Source: JASLDZ01 sp964242895
Lineage (GTDB): Bacteria; Pseudomonadota; Alphaproteobacteria; Caulobacterales; Caulobacteraceae
Reading direction: 5' to 3'
NCBI GenBank assembly: GCA_964242895.1
Contig: CAXTBN010000013.1
Coordinates: 1-49,755 of the forward strand
DNA length: 49,755 bases
In this document: one piece after another, positions 27,104 through 35,275 of the stretch
Numbering within the stretch: position 1 is the stretch's first letter
Layout of the letters: each line of letters starts with the position of its first letter
Program-made: the position numbers and the translations under genes
Notes under the pieces: generated by a model
Told to the model about the DNA's origin: nothing
Database searches by the model: none
The model's input: only the letters and a program-made list of their open reading frames with translations

Positions 27104-28141
27104 ATGCCGCCGCTCCGCTCCGCGCTCCACCTGGCCGCCGTCCTGGCCGCGCTCGCCGCCGTCCCCGCCCGCGCGGCCGTCCACGAGCTCAAGGTCACGC
27201 CGCAGACGGTGACCTGGGGCCGCTACGACGCCGGTGCGAAGCCGGCGCTCACCGTTGCGGACGGCGACACGGTGATCGTGCACACCGTGCTGACCAACAG
27301 CCCCACGGGCCTGGAGAAGGCGGGCGTGAAGCCGGCCGACGTGGAGCCGGAGCTGCGCGACGTCTACGACCACGTGCCGGCCGAGGCGCGCGGGCCGGGC
27401 GGCCACGTGCTGACCGGGCCGATCTACGTGCAGGGCGCCCAGCCCGGCGACGTGCTGGAGGTGCGCATCGAGCGGATCGATCTGGCCATCCCGTACAGCT
27501 ACAACGCCTTCCGCTACGGCGCGGGCCTGCTCACCGACGACTTCCTCGCCGGACGCACCAAGATCGTGCCGCTGGACCGCCGCACCATGACCGCCGCCTT
27601 CGCGCCGGGCGTGACGGTGCCGCTGCACCCGTTCTTCGGCTCCATGGGCGTGGCCCCGCCGCCCGAGGTGGGCCGGCTCGACTCCGCCCCGCCGACGGCG
27701 CTGAACGGCGGCAACATGGACGACCGCTCGCTGGTCGCGGGGACCACCCTGTACCTGCCCGTCAACGTGCCGGGCGCGCTGTTCTTCATCGGCGACGGCC
27801 ACGCGGCCCAGGGCGACGGCGAGGTGGACATCACCGCGCTCGAGACCTCGCTGGTGGGCCGCCTCACCTTCCGCGTGCGCCACGACATCCGCGTGAAGCC
27901 GCCCTTCGCCGAGACGCCCACGAGCTGGATCGTGATGGGCTTCGACGACGACCTCGCCCACGCCACGCGCAAGGCGGTGCGGGCGGCCGTCGACTTCCTG
28001 CACGTGCAGAAGGGCCTGAGCCGCGAAGACGCCTACCAGCTGACCAGCGTGGCCGGCGACGTGGCCATCACCGAGATCGTGGACCGCAACAAGGGTGTCC
28101 ACGTGGTCATCCCCAAGGCGCTGTTCACCGGCGGCCGCTGA
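27104..28141 (+). CDS. Secreted acetamidase/formamidase family protein
   Basis: A 345-residue protein with a signal peptide (about residues 1-24, ending VPARAA) and a mature FmdA/AmdA-type fold. Family blocks: DTVIVHTVLTNSP, GHVLTGPIYVQGAQPGDVLEV, PLHPFFGSMGVAPP, NGGNMDDRSLVAGTTLYLPV, FIGDGHAAQGDGEVDI and ITEIVDRNKGVHVVIPK. The enzymes hydrolyse small amides to acid and ammonia using a conserved His/Asp-rich metal site (the GDGHAxQGDGE block). Periplasmic location is less usual than cytoplasmic, and substrates of exported members are largely unknown. A channel-like membrane protein gene follows 40 bases downstream. Confidence 0.9.
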   Translation: MPPLRSALHLAAVLAALAAVPARAAVHELKVTPQTVTWGRYDAGAKPALTVADGDTVIVHTVLTNSPTGLEKAGVKPADVEPELRDVYDHVPAEARGPGGHVLTGPIYVQGAQPGDVLEVRIERIDLAIPYSYNAFRYGAGLLTDDFLAGRTKIVPLDRRTMTAAFAPGVTVPLHPFFGSMGVAPPPEVGRLDSAPPTALNGGNMDDRSLVAGTTLYLPVNVPGALFFIGDGHAAQGDGEVDITALETSLVGRLTFRVRHDIRVKPPFAETPTSWIVMGFDDDLAHATRKAVRAAVDFLHVQKGLSREDAYQLTSVAGDVAITEIVDRNKGVHVVIPKALFTGGR

Positions 28142-28181
28142 GGCGAGGCATCGCCGAGCGCCTCCGCGGCGTTGCGGGGCG

Positions 28182-29225
28182 ATGCCCTACTGGCCCCTCC
28201 TCTCCCGCAGCCTGGAGACGCTGCTCGGCGTCGGGCTCTCCGTCGTCACCCTGCTGGACGTGTTCGACACGGTGGTGGTGCCCGGCTTCACGCAGGGCTG
28301 GCTGCAGGCCGCGCGGCGCGTGCAGCGGCTGAGCCTGCCCCTGTGGCGGCGGCGGGCCAGGGGGCTGGACGGGCCGCCTCGCATCGACCGCGGGCTCGCA
28401 CCGTTCATCTTCATCGTCACCTTCGTGCTGTGGATGAGCCTGCTGGTGGTCGGCTTCGGCCTGATCGCCTTCGGCTTGCGCGACAGCTACCGGCCGGTGG
28501 TCACCACCCTGCCGCAGGCGCTTTTCACTGCGGGCTCCGCGATCGTCACCATCGGCGAGAGCGGCCGCGAGGCGGTGGGCATGGCGCGGTGGGCCGAGCT
28601 GGTGTCCGGCTTCTCGGGGCTCGCGGTGATGACCATGGCCATCACCTACATCCTGGAGGTGCAGAGCGGGCTGCAGCGCCGCGACGCCGCCCTGGCCAAG
28701 CTCTCCACCACGGCGGGCCGCCCGCCCACGGGCATCGCCGTGCTGGAGACCTACGCCCGGCTCGGCGGCCGTACGGAGCTCGGCCTCTTCTTCCGCGAGT
28801 GGCGCGACTGGTCGGCGGCGACGCTGTACAGCCACGCCTCGCACCCGGTGCTCGCCTACTTCCGCTCCATCGGGTCGGAGATGGACTGGCCCCTGGCCGT
28901 CGGCGCGGTGCTGGACGCCGCCTCGCTCTATATCGCCTACGTGGACGACGGTGAGGAGGCGGGTGCGGCCACCCTGCTGCACCGCGACGGGGCGCGGCTC
29001 ACGGCGGAGCTGGCGCGGTCCTTCGGCCTGGACGACCGCGACGCGGACCCGCTTTCCGAGGAGGACGGCGCGGAGCTGTGCCGCCGCCTCGGCGCCGCAG
29101 GCTACGCGACCGTCGAGGGCCGGCGCGGCCACGACCGCCTCGTCTCGCTGCGGCGCGACTACCACGGCCGGCTGGCGTCGCTGGCCGCGCACTTCGGCGT
29201 CGACGGGGTCAGCCTCAAGGCCTGA
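28182..29225 (+). CDS. Two-pore-helix ion-channel-like membrane protein
   Basis: A 347-residue protein with three to four N-terminal transmembrane helices (about residues 10-32, 70-100, and 140-165) and a cytoplasmic C-terminal half of about 190 residues with a helical, charged character. Between the last two helices is a pore-loop-like stretch, ALFTAGSAIVTIGESG, resembling a potassium-channel pore helix and filter, but with TIGES in place of TVGYG. The C-terminal part lacks a recognisable RCK domain. ATG 28182 is used; the frame is open upstream into the amidase gene. Probably co-transcribed with the secreted amidase. Channel identity is inference. Confidence 0.7.
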   Translation: MPYWPLLSRSLETLLGVGLSVVTLLDVFDTVVVPGFTQGWLQAARRVQRLSLPLWRRRARGLDGPPRIDRGLAPFIFIVTFVLWMSLLVVGFGLIAFGLRDSYRPVVTTLPQALFTAGSAIVTIGESGREAVGMARWAELVSGFSGLAVMTMAITYILEVQSGLQRRDAALAKLSTTAGRPPTGIAVLETYARLGGRTELGLFFREWRDWSAATLYSHASHPVLAYFRSIGSEMDWPLAVGAVLDAASLYIAYVDDGEEAGAATLLHRDGARLTAELARSFGLDDRDADPLSEEDGAELCRRLGAAGYATVEGRRGHDRLVSLRRDYHGRLASLAAHFGVDGVSLKA

Positions 29226-29246
29226 GGGCGCCGCGCCGGCCGCGGA

Positions 29247-31172
29247 TCAGATGCCGCCGCCCTCGCCGACGGTCTCGGCCGGGTCGTCCCAGTCGGGCTC
29301 CAGCCGCGCCGCGAGCGCCGCGTCCACCAGGGCGGCGGCCGCCCCGGCGTCGAGCGCCGCGGCGTCGAGCCGGACCTCCGGCGCGGCGGGCGCCTCGTAG
29401 GGCGCGCTCACGCCGGTGAACTCGGCGATCTCACCCCGCAGCGCTCGCGCGTAGAGCCCCTTGGGATCGCGCCGCGCGCAGAGCTCGACGGGCGCGTCCA
29501 CGAACACCTCCAGGAAGTCGCCGGCCGCGAACAGGGCGCGCGCGCCCTCGCGGTCGGCGCGCAGCGGCGAGATCAGCGACACGATCGCCACCGCGCCGCT
29601 CTCCACCAGCAGGCGGGCGGTCTCGGCGGTGCGGCGAATGTTCTCGGCGCGCTCGGCGGGCGAGAAGCCCAGGTCGCGGTTGAGGCCGTGGCGCAGGTTG
29701 TCCCCGTCGAGCACCAGGGTGCGCACGCCGCGCGCGTGCAGCCGCCGCTCCAGCGCGTCGGCGATGGTCGACTTGCCGGCGCCCGACAGCCCCGTGAGCC
29801 AGACGCAGGCGCCGCGGTGGCCGCTCATGCGCTCGCGGTCGACGCGGCGCACCGACAGCTCCTGCCGGTGCACGTTGGAGGCGCGCGACAGGCCGCCCTC
29901 GATCAGCCCTGCTCCGAGCGTCGCGCCCGAGCGCCGGTCGATCAGGATGAAGCCGCCGGTGCGCCGGTTCTGCGCGTACGGGTCGAAGGCGAGCGGCTCG
30001 GAGGCCAGGAGGTCGCAGCGGCCGATCTCGTTCAGCTCCAGCGCCGACGCGGGCGCCTCGGAGAGGTCGGCGACGTCCAGGCGCGAGCGCACGCGGGTGA
30101 CGCGCACGGGCGTCACCGCGCCACCCAGCTTGAGCAGGTGCGAGCGGCCGGGGGTCAGCGCCTCGTCCGCCATCCAGATGATCCGGGCGGTGAAGTCGCG
30201 CCCCACCGCCGGCCGGCCGCGCGGGCCGGCCAGCAGGTCGCCGCGCGCCACGTCCACCTCCTCGGCCAGCGTCAGCGTGACGGCCTCGCCTGCGCGCGCC
30301 TCGTCGATGTCGCCGTCCAGCCCGATCACGCGCGCCACGGAGGTGGTGCGGCCCGACGTGGAGACCACGACGGCGTCGCCGGGGCGGACTGCGCCGGAGG
30401 CCACCGTGCCGGCGAAGCCGCGGAAGCCGGCGTCGGGCCGGTTCACGTACTGCACGGGCAGGCGGAACGGACCGGCCGCGGCGTCCGCCTCGTCGGCCGG
30501 GGCCTCCTCGAGAGCCGACAGCAGCGTGGGGCCGCCGTACCAGGGTGACTCGGGCGCGGGCCGCGCGAGGCCGCCGCCGGTGCGCGCCGAGACGGGGATG
30601 GCGGTCGCGTGCAGGCCCAGCGCCGCCGCCACCGGTGCGAAGGCGTCGGCGACGGCGCGGAAGACGGACTCGTCCCAGCCGACCAGGTCCATCTTGTTCA
30701 CGGCCAGCACGACGCGGCGCACGCCCAGCAGGCTCGCCACCGCCGCGTGGCGGCGCGTCTGCGGCAGGAGCCCCTTGCGCGCGTCCACCAGCAGCACGGC
30801 CAGCTCGGCCGTGGAGGCGCCGGTGGCCATGTTGCGCGTGTATTGTTCGTGGCCGGGCGTGTCCGCGACGATGAAGGCGCGCTTCGCCGTCGAGAAGAAG
30901 CGATAGGCCACGTCGATGGTGATGCCCTGCTCGCGCTCGGCCTCGAGCCCGTCGACCAGGAGCGACCAGTCCGGCTCGGTCTTGCCGGCGCGCAGGCTGT
31001 CGCGGCGCACCTGCTCCAGCACGTCGGCGGGCACCGCGCCCGCCTCGAACAGCAGCCGGCCCAGCAGGGTGGACTTGCCGTCGTCCACCGAGCCGCAGGT
31101 GAGCACGCGCAGGAGGTCGCGCGCGTGGGGCGCCTCGATGTCGCGCCCGGGCGCGCCGCCGAAGTCGGGCAT
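29247..31172 (-). CDS. cysNC: Bifunctional sulfate adenylyltransferase subunit 1 / adenylylsulfate kinase
   Basis: A 641-residue fusion. Residues 20-440 are the CysN GTPase: P-loop CGSVDDGKST with Lys33, DTPGHEQYTRNM, NKMDLVGW, then two beta-barrel domains. Residues 450-630 are CysC APS kinase with P-loop GLSGAGKST (Lys467), DGDNLRHGLNRDLGFS, and VSLISPLRADREGAR. With CysD it makes APS from sulfate and ATP driven by GTP, and the kinase makes PAPS. ATG 31172 overlaps the cysD stop by one base. The fusion is common in alpha- and other proteobacteria. PAPS is then available for sulfation. Confidence 0.97.
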   Translation of the reverse strand: MPDFGGAPGRDIEAPHARDLLRVLTCGSVDDGKSTLLGRLLFEAGAVPADVLEQVRRDSLRAGKTEPDWSLLVDGLEAEREQGITIDVAYRFFSTAKRAFIVADTPGHEQYTRNMATGASTAELAVLLVDARKGLLPQTRRHAAVASLLGVRRVVLAVNKMDLVGWDESVFRAVADAFAPVAAALGLHATAIPVSARTGGGLARPAPESPWYGGPTLLSALEEAPADEADAAAGPFRLPVQYVNRPDAGFRGFAGTVASGAVRPGDAVVVSTSGRTTSVARVIGLDGDIDEARAGEAVTLTLAEEVDVARGDLLAGPRGRPAVGRDFTARIIWMADEALTPGRSHLLKLGGAVTPVRVTRVRSRLDVADLSEAPASALELNEIGRCDLLASEPLAFDPYAQNRRTGGFILIDRRSGATLGAGLIEGGLSRASNVHRQELSVRRVDRERMSGHRGACVWLTGLSGAGKSTIADALERRLHARGVRTLVLDGDNLRHGLNRDLGFSPAERAENIRRTAETARLLVESGAVAIVSLISPLRADREGARALFAAGDFLEVFVDAPVELCARRDPKGLYARALRGEIAEFTGVSAPYEAPAAPEVRLDAAALDAGAAAALVDAALAARLEPDWDDPAETVGEGGGI

Positions 31173-32101
31173 CAGAAGTAGCCCTCGCGCTTCTTGCGCT
31201 CCATGGAGGCGGTCTCGTCGGCGTCGATCAGCCGGCCCTCGCGCTCGCTGACGGCCGAGGTCCGGAGCTCGGCGAGGACGGCGTCGAGGTCGGCCGCCTC
31301 GCTCTCAACCGCCGCGGATAGGGGATAGTCGCCCAGCGAGCGGAAGCGCACACGCCGGGTCTCGACCGCCTCGCCGGGCGCGAGCGTCAGCCGCTCGTCG
31401 TCGCGCACGATCAGCCGGCCGTCGCGACGCACCACCGTGCGGGGCGCGGCGAAGTACAGCGGCACGACCGGAATGGCCTGCGCGCGCGTGTATTCCCAGA
31501 CGTCGAGCTCGGTCCAGTTGGACAGCGGGAAGACGCGGCAGGTCTCGCCCGGACCGAGCCGCGTGTTCCAGTCCGCCCACAGCTCCGGGCGCTGCCGGCG
31601 CGCGTCCCAGGCGTGGCCGGGCGCGCGCACGGAAAATACGCGCTCCTTGGCGCGGCTCTTCTCCTCGTCGCGGCGCGCCCCGCCCACGGCCGCGTCGAAG
31701 CCGTGGAGGTCGAGCGCCTGCTTCAGCGCCTCCGTCTTCATCACGCGCGTGTGCTCGGCGGAGCCGGAGGCCATCGGCGACACGCCCGCCTCCACCCCCG
31801 CCCGGTTCACGTAGGTGATCAGCCGCGCGCCGTAGCGGGCGGGGACCGTGTCGCGGTGCGCGTACATGTCCCGGAACTTCCACGTCGTGTCGACGTGCAA
31901 CAGCGGCATGGGCGGCGGCGCGGGCGCGAAGGCGCGCGCGAGAAGGTGCAGCAGCACCCCGGAGTCCTTACCGATCGAGTACAGCATCACCGGCCGTTCG
32001 AAGCCGGCCGCGGTCTCGCGCAGGATGTCCACCGCCTCGGCCTCGAGCCGTCGCAGGTGGGCGTCGAGCGCCGGTCGGAGGTGGAGGGCGGGTGCGGTCA
32101 C
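31172..32101 (-). CDS. cysD: Sulfate adenylyltransferase subunit 2
   Basis: A 309-residue adenine-nucleotide alpha-hydrolase-fold enzyme. Motifs: PVMLYSIGKDSGVLLHL (PP-loop SxGKDS), LLHVDTTWKFRDMYAHRD, the DAAVGGARRDEEKSRAKER block, and RVFPLSNWTELDVWEY. It forms the catalytic ATP sulfurylase heterodimer with CysN. The GTG at 32101 gives normal family length; the long open frame upstream is an artefact of GC richness. Stop overlaps the cysNC ATG by one base. Divergent from cysH. Confidence 0.97.
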   Translation of the reverse strand: MTAPALHLRPALDAHLRRLEAEAVDILRETAAGFERPVMLYSIGKDSGVLLHLLARAFAPAPPPMPLLHVDTTWKFRDMYAHRDTVPARYGARLITYVNRAGVEAGVSPMASGSAEHTRVMKTEALKQALDLHGFDAAVGGARRDEEKSRAKERVFSVRAPGHAWDARRQRPELWADWNTRLGPGETCRVFPLSNWTELDVWEYTRAQAIPVVPLYFAAPRTVVRRDGRLIVRDDERLTLAPGEAVETRRVRFRSLGDYPLSAAVESEAADLDAVLAELRTSAVSEREGRLIDADETASMERKKREGYF

Positions 32102-32327
32102 GGGCGGCGGCGAGGTCGGGGAGGGCGGGCCGTCACCTGCGCCCGCCGGGTCGCCGTCGCAAGCGCCCTGCCGTCGCGGCGGTGTGAGCTTTTCTGCACA
32201 CGGGCGTCGACGGGCTCCCACTGTGGAGCGGACCGTTGATCGATGTCGGTGCGTAGTTTCTCTCTCGCGCCGCCGAGCGAAGGTGGTTTGCCGGCGCGCG
32301 TGGTCGAGCCGATGTGTGCGGGGTCCG
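32102..32327 (+). promoter_or_regulatory. Divergent cysD / cysH intergenic region
   Basis: 226 bases separating divergent sulfate-assimilation genes, so it should hold both promoters. The centre (about 32185-32280) is less GC-rich than its flanks. I see no recognisable CysB-type or other palindromic operator and no riboswitch fold. Confidence 0.4.
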
Positions 32328-33062
32328 ATGTCCTCCGCTTCCTCCTCCGCCGAACCCGCCAGCACCGCCGATGCGGCGGTGCGCGTGCGCGAGCTGAACG
32401 CGCTCTGGGGCGACGCGCCCGCCGACGAGGTGCTCCGCCACGTGGCGGGCGAGGCCTTCCCCGGCCGCACCGCGCTCCTGTCCTCGTTCGGGGCGGAGGC
32501 GGCGGTGGCGCTGCACATGCTGGCGCAGGTCGCGCCCGACACGCCCGTGCTGTTCCTCGACACCGGCATGCACTTCGGCCAGACCGCGCCCTACCGCGAC
32601 GCCCTCGCCGCGCGGCTGGGGCTGACCGACGTGCGCGTGCTGTCGCCCGTCGCGGCCGCGGCCGCCGACCCCCGCGGCGACCTGTGGCGCACCGACCCGG
32701 ACGGCTGCTGCGACCTGCGCAAGGTGCGACCGCTGGCGGCCGCCCTGCCGCAGTTCGACTGCCTGGTCGGCGGCCGCAAGCGCTTCCACGGCGCGGGGCG
32801 CGTGCGCCTGCCGCGCTTCGAGCTCACCGACGGGCAGGTGCGGCTCAACCTGCTGGCCGACTGGGACGCGGCCCGGCTGGAGGCCTACCGCCGCGCGCAC
32901 GACCTGCCGCAGCACCCGCTCGCGGCGCAGGGCTTCCGCTCCATCGGCTGCTGGCCCTGTTCGCGCCCGAGCGAGGCGGAGGACGCCGACGTGCGTGCGG
33001 GTCGCTGGGCGGGGCGCGAGAAGACGGAGTGCGGCATCCACCTGCCCCGCCGCGCGGCCTAG
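32328..33062 (+). CDS. cysH: Thioredoxin-dependent adenylyl-sulfate reductase (4Fe-4S type)
   Basis: A 244-residue PP-loop-fold reductase making sulfite. Besides the catalytic ECGIH (Cys235) it carries Cys127-Cys128 (GCCDLRK) and Cys208/Cys211 (CWPC), the two pairs that ligate a 4Fe-4S cluster in APS reductases and are absent from E. coli-type PAPS reductases. It is therefore expected to use APS directly (EC 1.8.4.10). SSFGAEAAVALHM is the PP-loop region and LDTGMHFGQT the substrate block. ATG 32328 is chosen. Divergent from cysD-cysNC. Sulfite reductase is not in the window. Confidence 0.95.
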   Translation: MSSASSSAEPASTADAAVRVRELNALWGDAPADEVLRHVAGEAFPGRTALLSSFGAEAAVALHMLAQVAPDTPVLFLDTGMHFGQTAPYRDALAARLGLTDVRVLSPVAAAAADPRGDLWRTDPDGCCDLRKVRPLAAALPQFDCLVGGRKRFHGAGRVRLPRFELTDGQVRLNLLADWDAARLEAYRRAHDLPQHPLAAQGFRSIGCWPCSRPSEAEDADVRAGRWAGREKTECGIHLPRRAA

Positions 33063-33066
33063 GCGC

Positions 33067-34356
33067 TCAGCGCGCCTCTCCCACCGTGTCGGCCATGGCC
33101 GCGCCGCGCGCGCCGGGCGGGCGGGGGCCGCCGACGGTGGTGTCGACGGTGGTCTGGTGCTCGATCTCGGCGTTCAGCTCCGCGCCGACCAGCACTATGA
33201 TCGTCGAGTACCAGAGCCAGGTCATGAAGCCGACCACCGCGCCCAGGGAGCCGTAGGTTTTGTTGAAGTTGGCGAAGCTGGAGACGTACCAGCTGAACAG
33301 CAGCGACGCCCCGAGCCACAGCACCGCGGCCAGCAGCCCTCCCGGCGTGATCCAGCGCCAGCGGGGCTGCGCCCGGCTCGGTCCGTAGCGGTAGACCACC
33401 GACAGCGCGAGCGCGAGCAGCCCCAGGAGCGCCGGCCAGCGCAGCGCCGCCAGCCACGCGCCGCCCGCGTCCACGTGCAAGAAGGCGAGCGCCGCCGGCG
33501 CCACCACCACCGCGCCGATCGCCACCAGGGCGAACACGATCCCGCCGAAGGTGAAGCCGAGCGTCAGCAGCGTCAGGTGGACGAAGCCGCGCGTCTCGCG
33601 CTCCTCGTAGGCGACGTTCAGGCCGTTGAAGAGCGCCTTCACCGCCCCGTTGCCGCTCCACAGCGACAGCAGCAGCGACACGCCGAAGGCGGCCCCCAGC
33701 TTGCCGCTGCCGCTGGAGGCGATGCGCGTCAGCTCGCCGCCGAAGAAGGTGACGATGTCGCGCGGCACGAAACCGGACAGCAGGGACAGCTGCTTGGCCA
33801 CGTCGTGCCGGTCGAAGAACAGGCCATACAGGGAGACGAACGCGGCCAGCGCAGGGAACACGGCCAGCAGGCTGAAGAAGGTGACGCCGCCCGCGGTGGC
33901 CATGATCTGGTCGTTGTTGAAGTTGGTCCAGGTGCGCTTGAGGATGTCGCGCCAGCCGCGCGGAGGGATCGCCAGCGGATGCTCCGCCCGCCGCCCTCGC
34001 CCGGGCTCGGCGGCCGCGACCGTCTCCGCGACGGCCGCATGGGTGGGCCGCCCGGGAGCGAGCGCCACGATCAGCCCCGCCGCGATGAAGAAGCCCAGCG
34101 CGTCCAGCACGCCCGTGCGCGGCGCAGGGCGAGGCTTCGGCTTGCGGCCGCGCCGATCCGCCTTGCGCGGCGGCTTGGCCGCCGTCTTCGCCGGCTTCGC
34201 CTTCAGGAGCTTGGGCGGGAACAGGCCCGCGGCGCCCCGCTTCGCCTTGCGCGCCGGCGCGGACCTCTTCGCCGTCCGTCCGACCGTGGCCGCCCCGCGA
34301 TCGACGCCGTCGGCGACCCCTCGGAAGGCCTGGCGGACGAAGCGGCGCAGCGTCAT
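33067..34356 (-). CDS. YihY/UPF0761 (BrkB) family membrane protein, copy 2, with basic N-terminal extension
   Basis: A 429-residue membrane protein. Residues 120-400 are a typical YihY domain (NFNNDQIMATAGGVTFFSLL, then LGAAFGVSLLLSLWSGNGAVK, RWRWITPGGLLAAVLW, LGAVVGFMTWLWYSTIIVLVGAELNAE). Unlike copy 1, residues 20-80 are a Lys/Arg/Ala/Pro-rich stretch of histone H1 type (KRSAPARKAKRGA, KAKPAKTAAKPPRK), followed by an extra hydrophobic helix around residues 85-100. The basic tail is presumably cytoplasmic and may bind nucleic acid or acidic lipid; this is inference. ATG 34356. Convergent with cysH, four bases between stops. Confidence 0.9.
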   Translation of the reverse strand: MTLRRFVRQAFRGVADGVDRGAATVGRTAKRSAPARKAKRGAAGLFPPKLLKAKPAKTAAKPPRKADRRGRKPKPRPAPRTGVLDALGFFIAAGLIVALAPGRPTHAAVAETVAAAEPGRGRRAEHPLAIPPRGWRDILKRTWTNFNNDQIMATAGGVTFFSLLAVFPALAAFVSLYGLFFDRHDVAKQLSLLSGFVPRDIVTFFGGELTRIASSGSGKLGAAFGVSLLLSLWSGNGAVKALFNGLNVAYEERETRGFVHLTLLTLGFTFGGIVFALVAIGAVVVAPAALAFLHVDAGGAWLAALRWPALLGLLALALSVVYRYGPSRAQPRWRWITPGGLLAAVLWLGASLLFSWYVSSFANFNKTYGSLGAVVGFMTWLWYSTIIVLVGAELNAEIEHQTTVDTTVGGPRPPGARGAAMADTVGEAR

Positions 34357-34480
34357 GTCGGTCCCGGACAGCCCGCGGGCGCCTCGCGCCCACTCCCGCC
34401 ACGCTTAAGGCGGCAGCGGGCGCGGCCGTTCCGCGCAGCGCGGTTGCCGCTGCGAGCCGCCTCGCGCACATGCCCCCGCC

Positions 34481-35275
34481 ATGACCGCCCCCGGCCGTCT
34501 GCAGGCGATCCGCCGCCACCCTGTGAAGGGCTTCACGCCCGAGCGCCTGGCAGCCGTGGCGCTGGAGACCGGCCGCCCCTTCCCCTGCGACCGCCTGTTC
34601 GCCGTGGAGAACGGGCCGTCCGGCTTCGATCCCGCCGCGCCGGCGCATGTGTCGAAGGCGCGCTTCACCGCCCTGGCGCACGTGGCGGCCGTGGCCCGCG
34701 CCCGCACCGCCTACGATGAGTCCACCGGCGTGCTCACCGCGGAGGTCGAGGGCCGCGAGCCTTTCCTCGGCCGGCTGACGGAGCCCGTCGGCCGCGCCGC
34801 CTTCGCCCGCTGGCTCGACGCCTTCCTCCAAGCCGCCGAGCCGGAGTCCGTGCGCGGCCCGCTGCAGGTGGTGAGCGCCCCGGGCCACAGCTTCACCGAC
34901 GACCCGCGCGGCCAGATCTCGCTGCTCAACCTCGCCACCGTGCGCGAGCTGGGCGAGCGCGTGGGCGAGCGCCTCGACCCCGAGCGCTTCCGCTGCAACC
35001 TGCACGTGGAGGGCTGGCCCGCCTGGGCGGAGATGGAGCCGGCGGAGGGCGTCGCCTTCACGATCGGCGGCGCGCGCCTGCGGATGCTCAAGCCCATCCG
35101 GCGCTGCGCGGCCACGCACGTCGATCCGGCGACGGGCGTGCGCGACCTGGACGTGGTCTCCGCGTTGCGCACGCACTACGGCCACATGTTCTGCGGCGTG
35201 TACCTGACGGTGGAGCGCGGCGGACGCGTGGCCGAGGGCGACGCCGTGGCGATCGGAGAGGAGCAGCGCGCATGA
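34481..35275 (+). CDS. MOSC domain protein
   Basis: A 264-residue protein with an N-terminal MOSC beta-barrel region (residues 1-90, IRRHPVKGFTPE, FPCDRLFAVENG) and a MOSC domain with FRCNLHVEG and the conserved cysteine in PIRRCAATHVDPATG. MOSC proteins bind a sulfur-carrying molybdenum cofactor or move sulfur; mARC/YcbX-like members reduce N-hydroxylated compounds. No C-terminal ferredoxin domain is present. The stop overlaps the ATG of prmC by four bases (ATGA), an unusual partner for prmC, which often follows prfA in related genomes. Confidence 0.92.
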   Translation: MTAPGRLQAIRRHPVKGFTPERLAAVALETGRPFPCDRLFAVENGPSGFDPAAPAHVSKARFTALAHVAAVARARTAYDESTGVLTAEVEGREPFLGRLTEPVGRAAFARWLDAFLQAAEPESVRGPLQVVSAPGHSFTDDPRGQISLLNLATVRELGERVGERLDPERFRCNLHVEGWPAWAEMEPAEGVAFTIGGARLRMLKPIRRCAATHVDPATGVRDLDVVSALRTHYGHMFCGVYLTVERGGRVAEGDAVAIGEEQRA

